Shown: positions 7,991 through 14,400 of the stretch, piece after piece
Layout: the number at the start of each line of letters is the position of its first letter
Numbering within the stretch: position 1 is the stretch's first letter
Made by a program: the position numbers and the translations under genes
Notes under the pieces: model-generated
What the model saw: only the letters and a program-made list of their open reading frames with translations
Databases searched by the model: none
What the model was told of the DNA's origin: nothing
Source: DATHSN01 sp035464115
Lineage (GTDB): Bacteria; Actinomycetota; Acidimicrobiia; Acidimicrobiales; SKKL01
Assembly (NCBI GenBank): GCA_035464115.1
Contig: DATHSN010000170.1
Span: forward strand, 1 to 28,673
Length of the DNA: 28,673 nucleotides
Reading direction: 5' to 3'

Positions 7991-8356
7991 TCATCCGCTC
8001 GCCGCGCCCGGCGGAGGGGGAGGCGGCGACAGCGGCGGCGGTCGGAACGGCGGGGCAGGGTCGCGGCCCGCCCGATGGCGGCCGACGGCGTAGGCCACCC
8101 CGACGGGGGTCGCCACGATCAACACCGGAACGACCAGCGCGGCCAGGACCGACGCCACCCCCCACCCGGCGGCGAGCGCGACCGCCACGGTCGAGCTCAA
8201 CGGGCGGTCGTGGCGTCGCCCCGCTCGGTAGGCCGCCACGCTCAACGCCACTGGCACGCCCACGAGCACGAGCGCGAGGACGAAGATGACGGCGAAGAAG
8301 ATCAGCACGACCTCCCCGCCGAGCTGGGGCGACTCGGCCAGCTCCATGTGCTCCAT
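7991..8356 (-). CDS. small membrane protein of unknown function
   Basis: A 121-residue protein with two strongly hydrophobic segments (VVLIFFAVIFVLALVLVGVPVAL near 16-38 and VAVALAAGWGVASVLAALVVPVLIVATPVGVAYAV near 57-91). They are joined by a basic loop (YRAGRRHDR), and the C-terminal tail is very proline-rich (PPFRPPPLSPPPP). No family is recognised. ATG 8356 has GGAGG at 8371-8367, 10 nt upstream. It is the first sizeable gene of an operon with the sterol-desaturase-type protein, so a supporting role for that enzyme is possible but unproven. Confidence 0.65.
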   Translation of the reverse strand: MEHMELAESPQLGGEVVLIFFAVIFVLALVLVGVPVALSVAAYRAGRRHDRPLSSTVAVALAAGWGVASVLAALVVPVLIVATPVGVAYAVGRHRAGRDPAPPFRPPPLSPPPPPPGAASG

Positions 8357-8418
8357 CAGCGTGAGGCCTCCGATGCGAAGGTCGCGATGGTGCCCGCGAT
8401 CAGGCGTGCGGGGGCCAC
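8356..8418 (-). CDS. possible 20-residue small ORF
   Basis: GTG 8418 to TGA 8356 encodes 20 residues of mixed hydrophobic and charged character (PARLIAGTIATF core). Its stop shares one base with the ATG of the small membrane protein, a geometry seen in translational coupling. No Shine-Dalgarno is evident, and it may well be chance. Included because the overlap is exact. Confidence 0.2.
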   Translation of the reverse strand: MAPARLIAGTIATFASEASR

Positions 8419-8661
8419 GAGGACGGTCGGGTCGAGTGGGGCGGGGCCATGACGTCGAGACCGTCTACCCGAGGGGCCACGACCCGCGACGCTACAAGGC
8501 CGGCCGTCTCGCCCGCATCGGGCGGTGCGACCTGCGCCGCCCACGGCGACGGCGGCGGTGTCGGGGACGTTCGGATCGTGCATCGCGCCTCTGGATGTGC
8601 CACGGTCGAGGGTGGACGACCGGGTGCGGGAAGGGTCGTCCCATCCCACGAGGAGGGTTCC
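8419..8661. other. non-coding gap with no recognised element
   Basis: Together with the possible small ORF this leaves about 305 nt between the small membrane protein and the split-barrel gene. Open frames here give low-complexity Arg/Pro/Gly translations. The only readable element is the Shine-Dalgarno GGAGGG just before 8662. I see no clear -10 box, repeat or RNA structure. Confidence 0.5.
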
Positions 8662-9090
8662 ATGCGGCTCATCGACAACCGGACCGGGCTCGAGGTCCTC
8701 GGGCGCGACGAGTGCCTGCGGCTGCTCGAGGGTCAGGTCATCGGTCGGGTCGCGGTCTCCGACGCCGGCCAGCCCGAGATCTTCCCGGTGAACTACGTGC
8801 TCGACGGCGACGAGATCGTGTTCCGCACCGCGCCCGGCACCAAGTTCGACTCGGCGGTGCGCAACCGCCCCGTGGCGTTCGAGATCGACGCCGCCGACGC
8901 CACCTACCACGCGGGCTGGAGCGTCGTGGTCGCCGGCCACGCCCGTGAGGTGACCGACGAGGACCGCCTCGCCGAGATCGATCACCTGCCCCTGCGCCCG
9001 TGGGCCGAGGGCGAGAAGGCCCACGTCGTGGCGATCAGCACCGAGCGGGTCACCGGCCGGCGCATCGTCCCGGTCGACGCCGGGTCGTAG
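8662..9090 (+). CDS. pyridoxamine 5'-phosphate oxidase-like flavin split-barrel protein
   Basis: A 142-residue cytoplasmic protein with the split beta-barrel fold used to bind FMN or F420. The pattern LGRDECLRLLEGQVIGRVAVSDAG (about 13-36), then PEIFPVNYVLDGDEIVFRTAPGTK (about 38-61), is the standard opening of small actinobacterial PNPOx-like proteins. The segment HAGWSVVVAGHAREV is the next barrel strand, and WAEGEKAHVVAISTERVTGRRI closes the domain. True PNPOx activity is unlikely because the enzyme is longer. ATG 8662 has GAGGAGG upstream; a longer in-frame extension to 8449 is low complexity. Relatives in mycobacteria belong to dormancy-type regulons beside Usp and nitroreductase genes, but no DosR-like box is visible here. 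Confidence 0.87.
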   Translation: MRLIDNRTGLEVLGRDECLRLLEGQVIGRVAVSDAGQPEIFPVNYVLDGDEIVFRTAPGTKFDSAVRNRPVAFEIDAADATYHAGWSVVVAGHAREVTDEDRLAEIDHLPLRPWAEGEKAHVVAISTERVTGRRIVPVDAGS

Positions 9091-9170
9091 CCGGCCGACC
9101 TCGCCCGTCGCGCCGCCCGATCGTCACCCGTCGTTCACCGGCGCGCCCCGGGCTGGTCAGACCCGGGTCG

Positions 9171-9176
9171 TAGCGT
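9171..9176 (+). promoter_or_regulatory. -10-like TAGCGT, leaderless promoter
   Basis: TAGCGT ends 7 nt before the GTG start at 9184, with no Shine-Dalgarno between. No clear -35 is visible. Confidence 0.45.
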
Positions 9177-9183
9177 CGCCGTC

Positions 9184-10113
9184 GTGACGACCACACCCGT
9201 CGACGCCGCCCCCACCGACCCCGCGACGCTCGACGCCGATCTGCGCCACCACGACGCCCCTCGGGGCGACGACGCTGCGGTGCTGACGACCGGCGAGGCC
9301 ATGGATCCTGCCCCCGCCGAGCTGGTGGCCGTCCGGGCGCCCCGGCCGGTGCCGTCGCTGCTCGGGCGCACCCGCCACCTCCCGCTGCGCACCGTGTTCA
9401 ACGTGCGCGACCTCGGCGGCTACCGCACCGTCGACGGCCGGGTCACCCGGTGGCGCCGGGTCCTGCGCGCCGACGGGCTCCACAACGCCGACGACGGCGA
9501 CGTCACGGCCCTGGCCACCCTCGGGCTGCGCACCGTCGTCGACCTGCGCACCCCGGGCGAGGTCGACGAGCGGGGCCAGGCGCCCGCCGAGCGGTTCGGG
9601 GCCCGCTACCTGCACCTCCCGGTGCTGCGCGAGATCTGGTCCGCCGACCAGCTCGAGGGCACCGACGACGTCGTCGCCTTCTTGACGGCTCGCTACGTCG
9701 AGATGCTCGACGAGGGCACCCCCGCGCTGACCGCCGCGCTCGAGCTCATCGCGTCCGACGCCCACCTCCCGTTGGTCTTCCACTGCTCGGCGGGCAAGGA
9801 CCGCACCGGTGTCCTCGCCGCCCTCGTGCTCGAGCTGGTGGGCGTCGACCGGGGCGTGATCGCCCACGACTACGGCCTCAGCCGCTCGGGCGTCACCGCC
9901 ATGCGGGCCTGGGTGCGCGCCAACCACCCCGAGGCGCTCGACGCCATGAACGACCAGCCGGCGGCGTTCTTCGCCTGCCCGCCGGCGGCGATGCGGGCGT
10001 TCCTCGCCCACCTCGAGCGCGAGCACGGCGGCGCACGGGGCTGGGCCCGCGCCGCCGGTGTCGGCGACGACGTGCTCGACGAGCTGTCGCACCGCCTGCT
10101 CGAACCGACCTGA
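9184..10113 (+). CDS. tyrosine-protein / lipid phosphatase (PTP superfamily)
   Basis: A 309-residue cysteine phosphatase. The P-loop HCSAGKDRTG gives nucleophile C201 and phosphate-binding R207 in the CX5R motif, and K205/D206 match the MptpB/LipA group that accepts both phosphotyrosine and phosphoinositides. The upstream signature FNVRDLGGYRT (about 72-82) and TVVDLRTPGEV (about 117-127) are family hallmarks. The first 50 residues are acidic, Ala/Pro-rich and probably disordered. In mycobacteria such enzymes can be secreted, but no signal peptide is present here. The start is GTG 9184 with a -10-like box 7 nt upstream and no Shine-Dalgarno. A strong hairpin follows the stop codon. Confidence 0.9.
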   Translation: MTTTPVDAAPTDPATLDADLRHHDAPRGDDAAVLTTGEAMDPAPAELVAVRAPRPVPSLLGRTRHLPLRTVFNVRDLGGYRTVDGRVTRWRRVLRADGLHNADDGDVTALATLGLRTVVDLRTPGEVDERGQAPAERFGARYLHLPVLREIWSADQLEGTDDVVAFLTARYVEMLDEGTPALTAALELIASDAHLPLVFHCSAGKDRTGVLAALVLELVGVDRGVIAHDYGLSRSGVTAMRAWVRANHPEALDAMNDQPAAFFACPPAAMRAFLAHLEREHGGARGWARAAGVGDDVLDELSHRLLEPT

Positions 10114-10141
10114 GCGGGCCGGCCCGAGGGCCGGAGCCCGC
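10114..10141 (+). terminator. strong GC hairpin after the phosphatase gene
   Basis: GCGGG-CCGGCC (10114-10124), loop CGAG, then GGCCGG-AG-CCCGC (10129-10141) forms an 11-bp stem with a 2-nt bulge, starting directly after the TGA at 10111-10113. There is no U-tract, as is common in actinobacteria. It insulates the phosphatase from the toxin-antitoxin promoter. Confidence 0.65.
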
Positions 10142-10172
10142 CGGTCCGAGGGTGTGGGGACGCAGGTCGGCG

Positions 10173-10208
10173 CTGGCAGAGATGTCGACGAGCTGTACGA
10201 TTCGTACA
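10173..10208 (+). promoter_or_regulatory. toxin-antitoxin promoter and overlapping palindromic operator
   Basis: A -35-like CTGGCA (10173-10178), a 17-bp spacer and a -10 TACGAT (10196-10201) place the transcription start at about 10208, the A of the antitoxin ATG, so the mRNA is probably leaderless. The perfect 15-bp palindrome TGTACGA-T-TCGTACA (10194-10208) covers the -10 and reaches the start codon. Phd/YefM antitoxins repress their own operon by binding such palindromes, with the toxin as co-repressor. The specific role here is inferred from position. Confidence 0.7.
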
Positions 10209-10459
10209 TGAGCGAAGTTCCGGTGAGCGATGCCCGCAATCGGCTCGCTGAAGTGATCGAGGAGTCCCGCCGGTCGGGAGAGCCGATCTCGGTGACTCGT
10301 CGCGGCCGGCGCGTGGCGGTGATCATCGATTCTGATGCGTTCGATCGTCTCGTCGAGACCGCTGACGATGTCGCCGATCGCCGAGAGCTCGACGCCGCGA
10401 GAGCCGACGACGACTACGTCCCCTGGGAGGATGTGAAGGCGATGCTGGGTCTCGAGTGA
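10208..10459 (+). CDS. Phd/YefM-family antitoxin
   Basis: An 83-residue antitoxin. The N-terminal MSEVPVSDARNRLAEVIEESRRSGEPISVTRRGRRVAVIIDSDAF is a textbook Phd/YefM DNA-binding domain. The C-terminal part (about 50-83, EL.AARADDDYVPWEDVKAML) is acidic and would wrap the toxin. It overlaps the toxin gene by 4 nt (GTGA), so the two are co-translated in the usual antitoxin-first order. It should neutralise the toxin and, with it, repress the operon through the palindrome at 10194-10208. Codon use here is visibly less GC-biased at third positions than in flanking genes (for example GATTCTGATGCG), which fits a horizontally moving module. Confidence 0.93.
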   Translation: MSEVPVSDARNRLAEVIEESRRSGEPISVTRRGRRVAVIIDSDAFDRLVETADDVADRRELDAARADDDYVPWEDVKAMLGLE

Positions 10460-10722
10460 GTCGCTACACCGTCGAGGTCGCCCGACGAGCGGTGAAGTCG
10501 ATCGTCACGCTCCCCCGCCCGGAGCAGCAGAGGATCCGTGCTGCGATCGACCTGCTCGCAGACGAACCCCGGCCGTCGGGCTGCACCAAGCTCGTCGGGG
10601 AAGACTCGGTGTACCGGGTGCGGATCGGTGACTACCGGATCGTCTACGAGGTCATCGATGCGCGCCTGGTCGTCCACGTCGTGCGTGTCGGTCACCGCCG
10701 TGACGTCTACCGGGACCGCTGA
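10456..10722 (+). CDS. RelE/ParE-superfamily toxin
   Basis: An 88-residue toxin starting at GTG 10456 inside the antitoxin stop. The sequence has the family order: N-terminal YTVEVARRAVKSIVTLP, helical EQQRIRAAIDLLADEP, then the beta-sheet core SVYRVRIGDYRIVYEV and C-terminal VVHVVRVGHRRDVYR. Conserved basic and aromatic residues (R and Y of the YRVRIGDYRI and HRRDVY segments) match RelE-type mRNA interferases that cut ribosome-bound mRNA. The ParE gyrase-poison branch shares this fold, but the VGHRRDVYR ending favours RelE. Length is normal and the frame is intact, so it is likely functional. Confidence 0.92.
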   Translation: MSRYTVEVARRAVKSIVTLPRPEQQRIRAAIDLLADEPRPSGCTKLVGEDSVYRVRIGDYRIVYEVIDARLVVHVVRVGHRRDVYRDR

Positions 10723-10741
10723 GGCCGGCAGGTCTCAGCGG
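10716..10741. terminator. inverted repeat at toxin/menB convergence
   Basis: CCGCTGAG (10716-10723) and CTCAGCGG (10734-10741) form a perfect 8-bp stem with a 10-nt loop. The stem contains the toxin stop codon and ends just short of the menB stop. It is probably a bidirectional terminator. The same two arms occur at 1790-1854. Confidence 0.55.
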
Positions 10742-10742
10742 C

Positions 10743-11645
10743 TCAGTAGTACCAGGGGTACGGCGACCAGTCGGGGTCGCGCTTCTCCAGGAACGCGTCG
10801 CGACCCTCGGCGGCCTCGTCGGTCATGTAGGCGAGGCGGGTGGCCTCGCCGGCGAAGAGCTGCTGGCCGACCAGGCCGTCGTCGATGAGGTTGAACGAGT
10901 ACTTGAGCATCCGCTGAGCCGTGGGGCTCTTGGCGTTGACGTCGGCGGCCCACTCGAGCGCCACCCGCTCGAGGTCGGCGTGGGCGACCACGGCGTTCAC
11001 CATCCCCATGCGGTGGGCGTCGTCGGCGGTGTACTCGCGGCCCAGGAAGAAGATCTCCCGGGCGAACTTCTGGCCCACCTGGCGGGCCAGGTAGGCCGAC
11101 CCGAAGCCGCCGTCGAAGCTGGCCACGTCGGCGTCGGTCTGCTTGAACCGGGCGTGCTCGCGACTGGCGAGGGTGAGGTCGGCCACCACGTGCAGGCTGT
11201 GGCCACCGCCGGCGGCCCACCCGGGCACCACGCAGATCACCACCTTGGGCATGAACCGGATGAGCCGCTGCACCTCGAGGATGTGCAGGCGCCCGGCGCG
11301 GGCGGGGTCGGCGCTGGCCACGCTGTCGCCCTCGGCGTAGCGGTAGCCGTCGCGACCGCGGATGCGCTGGTCGCCACCCGAGCAGAACGCCCACCCGCCG
11401 TCGCGCGGTGACGGGCCGTTCCCGGTGAGCAGCACGCAACCCACGTCGGGGGTGGTGCGGGCGTGCTCGAGCACCCGCAGGAGCTCGTCGACGGTGCCGG
11501 GTCGGAACGCGTTGCGCACCTCGGGGCGGTCGAACGCGACCCGCACCGTGCCCTGGTCGACGGCGCGGTGGTAGGTGATGTCGACGAGGTCGTCGAAGCC
11601 CTCGACGTCGCGCCAGGCCGAGGGGTCGAACAGCTCCGAGACCAT
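10743..11645 (-). CDS. menB: 1,4-dihydroxy-2-naphthoyl-CoA synthase (MenB)
   Basis: A 300-residue crotonase-fold enzyme that closes the naphthoquinone ring from o-succinylbenzoyl-CoA in menaquinone synthesis. It closely follows the mycobacterial MenB pattern as I remember it: WAFCSGGDQRIRGRDGY (about 85-101), VVPGWAAGGGHSLHVVADL (oxyanion-hole region), FKQTDADVASFDGGFGSAYLAR (about 167-188), NAKSPTAQRMLKYSFN, GQQLFAGEATRLAYMTDEA and the C-terminal WSPYPWYY. The TDAD run carries an Asp where bicarbonate-dependent enzymes have Gly, so this looks like the bicarbonate-independent type. The usual DVGSFDGG is DVASFDGG here. ATG 11645 has GGAGG upstream. It is the last gene of an operon with ppx, 27 nt away. 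Confidence 0.95.
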   Translation of the reverse strand: MVSELFDPSAWRDVEGFDDLVDITYHRAVDQGTVRVAFDRPEVRNAFRPGTVDELLRVLEHARTTPDVGCVLLTGNGPSPRDGGWAFCSGGDQRIRGRDGYRYAEGDSVASADPARAGRLHILEVQRLIRFMPKVVICVVPGWAAGGGHSLHVVADLTLASREHARFKQTDADVASFDGGFGSAYLARQVGQKFAREIFFLGREYTADDAHRMGMVNAVVAHADLERVALEWAADVNAKSPTAQRMLKYSFNLIDDGLVGQQLFAGEATRLAYMTDEAAEGRDAFLEKRDPDWSPYPWYY

Positions 11646-11672
11646 GTGTCCTCCGTGGGGTGAGCGGGCGCG

Positions 11673-13325
11673 CTAGCGGGGGGTCGGCCCCGCGGCGGCG
11701 GGGTCGGGGCCGCGGGCCTCGACCCGCACGACGACCCCGAGGGCGTCGGCGAGCAGGTCGGCGCGCTGGGCGGCGGTGTACACCTCGAGGGTGGGGTCGC
11801 TGTCGGGGGCGGGGACCGCGCCGACCACCACCGCTCCCGAGTCGGGGTCGGTCTCGACGACGACGTCGGCCACCGCCAGGGCGTGGGCGCGATCGAGGCC
11901 GATGGCGACGCGCAGCAAGCCGGCGAGGACCCGCACGACCGTGCGGTCGTCGGCGCGCAGCGCGGCGAACTCGGGGTGCTTGTCCTTGGGGGCGCTCTTG
12001 CGGTGGTAGCGCGCCACCTGGGCGATGAGCTCGATCTCGTGATCGGTGAAGCCGAGCAGGTGCTCGGAGTTGCGGATCACGTAGTACGAGTGCTTGTGGT
12101 GGGCCGAGTGCGAGATGAACAGGCCCACGTTGTGCAGCAGCGCCGCCGCCTCGAGCAGCTCGCGGTGGTGGTCGCCCAGCTGGTGGAGCTCGCGCGTGGC
12201 GTCGAACAGGCGCAGCGCGAGCTGGGTGGTGTGCTCGCTGTGCTCGCGGTCGGGGTCGAGCTGGCGCGACAGGTGCACCACGCTCTCGCGGCGCAGGTCG
12301 GACAGGTGGTCGAGCGAGTCGCCCCGGCTGCGCTGGAGCAGGTCGAGGATGACCCCCTCGCGCAGCGCGTACTCCGAGATGTGGATGGTCTCGATGCCGA
12401 GCGCGGCCACCACCTGCTCGAGGATGATGGCGCCGGCGACGATGATGTCGGCCCGACGGGGGTCGAGCCCCGGGATGCGCTCGCGGGCCTTGGCGGTGTC
12501 GGTGGCCACGACCGTGGCGACCGCGTCGGCGAGCTCGGCCGCGGTGAGCTCGAAGCCGTTGAGGGAGCGGGCCGGGTCCCCACCGCGTCGGGCGTCGACC
12601 ATGCGGGCGATGGCCTCGATGGTGCCCGAGCTGCCCGCCGCCACGTCGAAGCCCGCGAGGCGCAGGTCGCGCGCCGCCGGCTGCAGGAACGACCGGGTGA
12701 ACGCCCGGCACTCCTCGACCGCGTGCTCGCGCAGCGGCTCGTCGGCGAAGAACCGCTCGGTGAGCCGCACCGCACCCAGCTTGAGGCTCCGGGCCTCGAC
12801 GACGTGGCCGCGGTGGCCGACGAGCAGCTCGGTGGACCCGCCGCCGATGTCGACGAGCACCAGGCGCTGCTCGAACACGGGGAGGGCCTGGAGGATGCCC
12901 AGGTGGATGAGGCGGGCCTCCTCGACCCCGGAGATCACCTCGACCTCGATGCCGGCGTCGCGCCGGGCCCGGTCGAGGAACACCTGGTGGTTCTCGGCCT
13001 CGCGCACCGCCGACGTGGCGACCGCGCTGATCTCGGCCTCCCAGATGTCGGCCACCTGGCGGAAGCGGTGGAGCGCGGCGATGCCGCGATCCATGGCGTC
13101 GTCGGTGAGCAGCTTCATGTCGGTGGCGCCCGACCCGAGCCGCACCACCTCCTTCTCCTGGGCCAGCACCTCGAAGCGCCGGCGCACCGTCGAGCGCGCC
13201 ACCAGCAGGTGCACCGAGTTGGTGCCGATGTCGATGGCGGCGTGGACCCGGTCGGTGACGGCGCGGGGCGCGTCGGCCTGCCCCCCGAGGGCCGGGTGAG
13301 GCGGGTGCGACCAGGGTCGGGTCAC
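11673..13325 (-). CDS. ppx: exopolyphosphatase / pppGpp phosphohydrolase (Ppx/GppA)
   Basis: A 550-residue enzyme of the ASKHA fold that hydrolyses polyphosphate or pppGpp. The phosphate-1 motif AAIDIGTNSVHLLVA is at about 29-43, ISAVATSAVREAEN follows, and LVLVDIGGGSTELLVG is the phosphate-2 motif. ISEYALREGVILDLL is the typical end of the Ppx core. The C-terminal third is an HD-like helical domain (LEAAALLHNVGLFISHSAHHKHSYYVIRN...), as in long GppA/PPX2-type enzymes. The only plausible start is GTG 13325, which overlaps the upstream hydrolase stop by 4 nt and leaves a 27-residue Pro/Arg-rich lead before the core. The order hydrolase, ppx, menB implies co-transcription. Confidence 0.93.
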   Translation of the reverse strand: MTRPWSHPPHPALGGQADAPRAVTDRVHAAIDIGTNSVHLLVARSTVRRRFEVLAQEKEVVRLGSGATDMKLLTDDAMDRGIAALHRFRQVADIWEAEISAVATSAVREAENHQVFLDRARRDAGIEVEVISGVEEARLIHLGILQALPVFEQRLVLVDIGGGSTELLVGHRGHVVEARSLKLGAVRLTERFFADEPLREHAVEECRAFTRSFLQPAARDLRLAGFDVAAGSSGTIEAIARMVDARRGGDPARSLNGFELTAAELADAVATVVATDTAKARERIPGLDPRRADIIVAGAIILEQVVAALGIETIHISEYALREGVILDLLQRSRGDSLDHLSDLRRESVVHLSRQLDPDREHSEHTTQLALRLFDATRELHQLGDHHRELLEAAALLHNVGLFISHSAHHKHSYYVIRNSEHLLGFTDHEIELIAQVARYHRKSAPKDKHPEFAALRADDRTVVRVLAGLLRVAIGLDRAHALAVADVVVETDPDSGAVVVGAVPAPDSDPTLEVYTAAQRADLLADALGVVVRVEARGPDPAAAGPTPR

Positions 13326-14236
13326 GACAGCCGCCAGCGCGCGTCGATCCCGGGCTCGCCGTCGACGACCACGCGGCCCTCGTCGCGCAGGTGCACCAGG
13401 TGGGCGAGCACCGAGCGGCCCGCCGCGGGGTGCAGCGCAGCGTCGACGTCGGCGTAGAGCACCGGGACGATCTGGTCGATGCGCTCGTCGCCCGCTGCGA
13501 GCCGCTCGAGGATCTGGCGCGTGCGCTCCTCGCGGTGCGCGACCAGCCCGGCGACGAAGGGCCGGGGATCGTCGATGGGACGGCCGTGGGTGGGCAGGTA
13601 GCGCACGTCGTCGCGGTCGAGCAGGCGGCGCAGGTGGTGCAGGTAGTGGCCGAGGTTCCCGTCGGGCGCGGGGATGACCGTGGTCGACCAGCCCATCACG
13701 TGGTCGCCGGTGAAGAGGGTCCGCTCCTCGCGCAAGGCGAAGCACAGGTGGTTCGAGATGTGCCCCGGCGTGTGCAGCACGTCGAACGTGACGCCGTCGC
13801 CGGCGATGACGTCGCCCTCGCCGACCACGACGTCGGGCACGAAGTCGAGGTCGGCCCGCTCCTCCTGGGGGGTGTCGTCCTCGCTTCCCTGCGGTGGACG
13901 CCGGTCGGCCTCGGGGTGCGGGCCGAAGCCGTAGGTGGGCGCACCGGTGGCGGCCTGCAGCGCCCGACAGGCGGGGGAGTGGTCGCCGTGGGTGTGGGTG
14001 ACCAGCAGGTGGGTGACCGTCTCGCCGTCGAGGGCGCGCTCGAGGGCGGCGACGTGGTCGGGGAGCGCCGGCCCGGGGTCGATCACCGCCACCCGGCCCC
14101 GTCCGACCAGGTAGGTGCCGGTGCCCGTGAAGGTGAACCGACCGGGGTTGGGGGCGACGACGCGCCTCACCAGCGGCGAGAGCTGGTCCACCACCCCGTG
14201 GGTGGGTGCGAAGTCGCGGTCGAACGCGAGCGGCAT
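13322..14236 (-). CDS. metallo-beta-lactamase-fold hydrolase (LACTB2-like)
   Basis: A 304-residue binuclear-metal hydrolase. The HxHxDH motif is THTHGDH with H81, H83, D85 and H86. Further ligands are in LHTPGHISNHLCF, LFTGDHVMG and YLPTHGRPI. The C-terminal 90 residues (VAHREERTRQILERL ... LAHLVHLRDEGRVV) form the winged-helix-like tail of the LACTB2/glyoxalase-II-like group; members include RNases and thioester hydrolases, so the reaction is open. ATG 14236 is preceded by TAGGGT (14250-14245) at 8 nt and no Shine-Dalgarno, so the operon promoter is probably leaderless. The stop overlaps the ppx start. Confidence 0.9.
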   Translation of the reverse strand: MPLAFDRDFAPTHGVVDQLSPLVRRVVAPNPGRFTFTGTGTYLVGRGRVAVIDPGPALPDHVAALERALDGETVTHLLVTHTHGDHSPACRALQAATGAPTYGFGPHPEADRRPPQGSEDDTPQEERADLDFVPDVVVGEGDVIAGDGVTFDVLHTPGHISNHLCFALREERTLFTGDHVMGWSTTVIPAPDGNLGHYLHHLRRLLDRDDVRYLPTHGRPIDDPRPFVAGLVAHREERTRQILERLAAGDERIDQIVPVLYADVDAALHPAAGRSVLAHLVHLRDEGRVVVDGEPGIDARWRLS

Positions 14237-14244
14237 CGAGAGCC

Positions 14245-14250
14245 ACCCTA
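14245..14250 (-). promoter_or_regulatory. -10-like TAGGGT, operon promoter
   Basis: TAGGGT on the minus strand lies 8 nt before ATG 14236 of the hydrolase-ppx-menB operon. No Shine-Dalgarno is seen, so the transcript is probably leaderless. Confidence 0.4.
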
Positions 14251-14307
14251 CGACGGCGGGGCCCCGGCCGTGACGGCCTCGGCCGGCCGGCCCGGGGTGC
14301 CGATCGC

Positions 14308-14313
14308 TACTGT
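14308..14313 (+). promoter_or_regulatory. -10-like TACTGT upstream of sensor kinase
   Basis: TACTGT fits the actinobacterial -10 pattern and would start a transcript near 14320, giving an 80-nt leader to the GTG at 14401. It argues against the earlier possible start at 14206. Confidence 0.35.
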
Positions 14314-14400
14314 GCGGCGATCGGACGGCGGAGCGGGCTCGACGGGCTGCGGGCCCGGATCGGCGGGAGGCGTCCGGCGACGTTCCGCCGGGAGCTCACC

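Noticed and set aside
8449..8661. N-terminal extension of the split-barrel protein
   Set aside because: The added residues are low-complexity and unlike the family, while ATG 8662 has a strong ribosome site.
11673..14246. A single 857-codon frame that seems to fuse hydrolase and exopolyphosphatase
   Set aside because: The first 306 codons are an out-of-frame reading of the hydrolase. The hydrolase has its own frame with all metal ligands, and the two genes overlap by 4 nt (GTGA).
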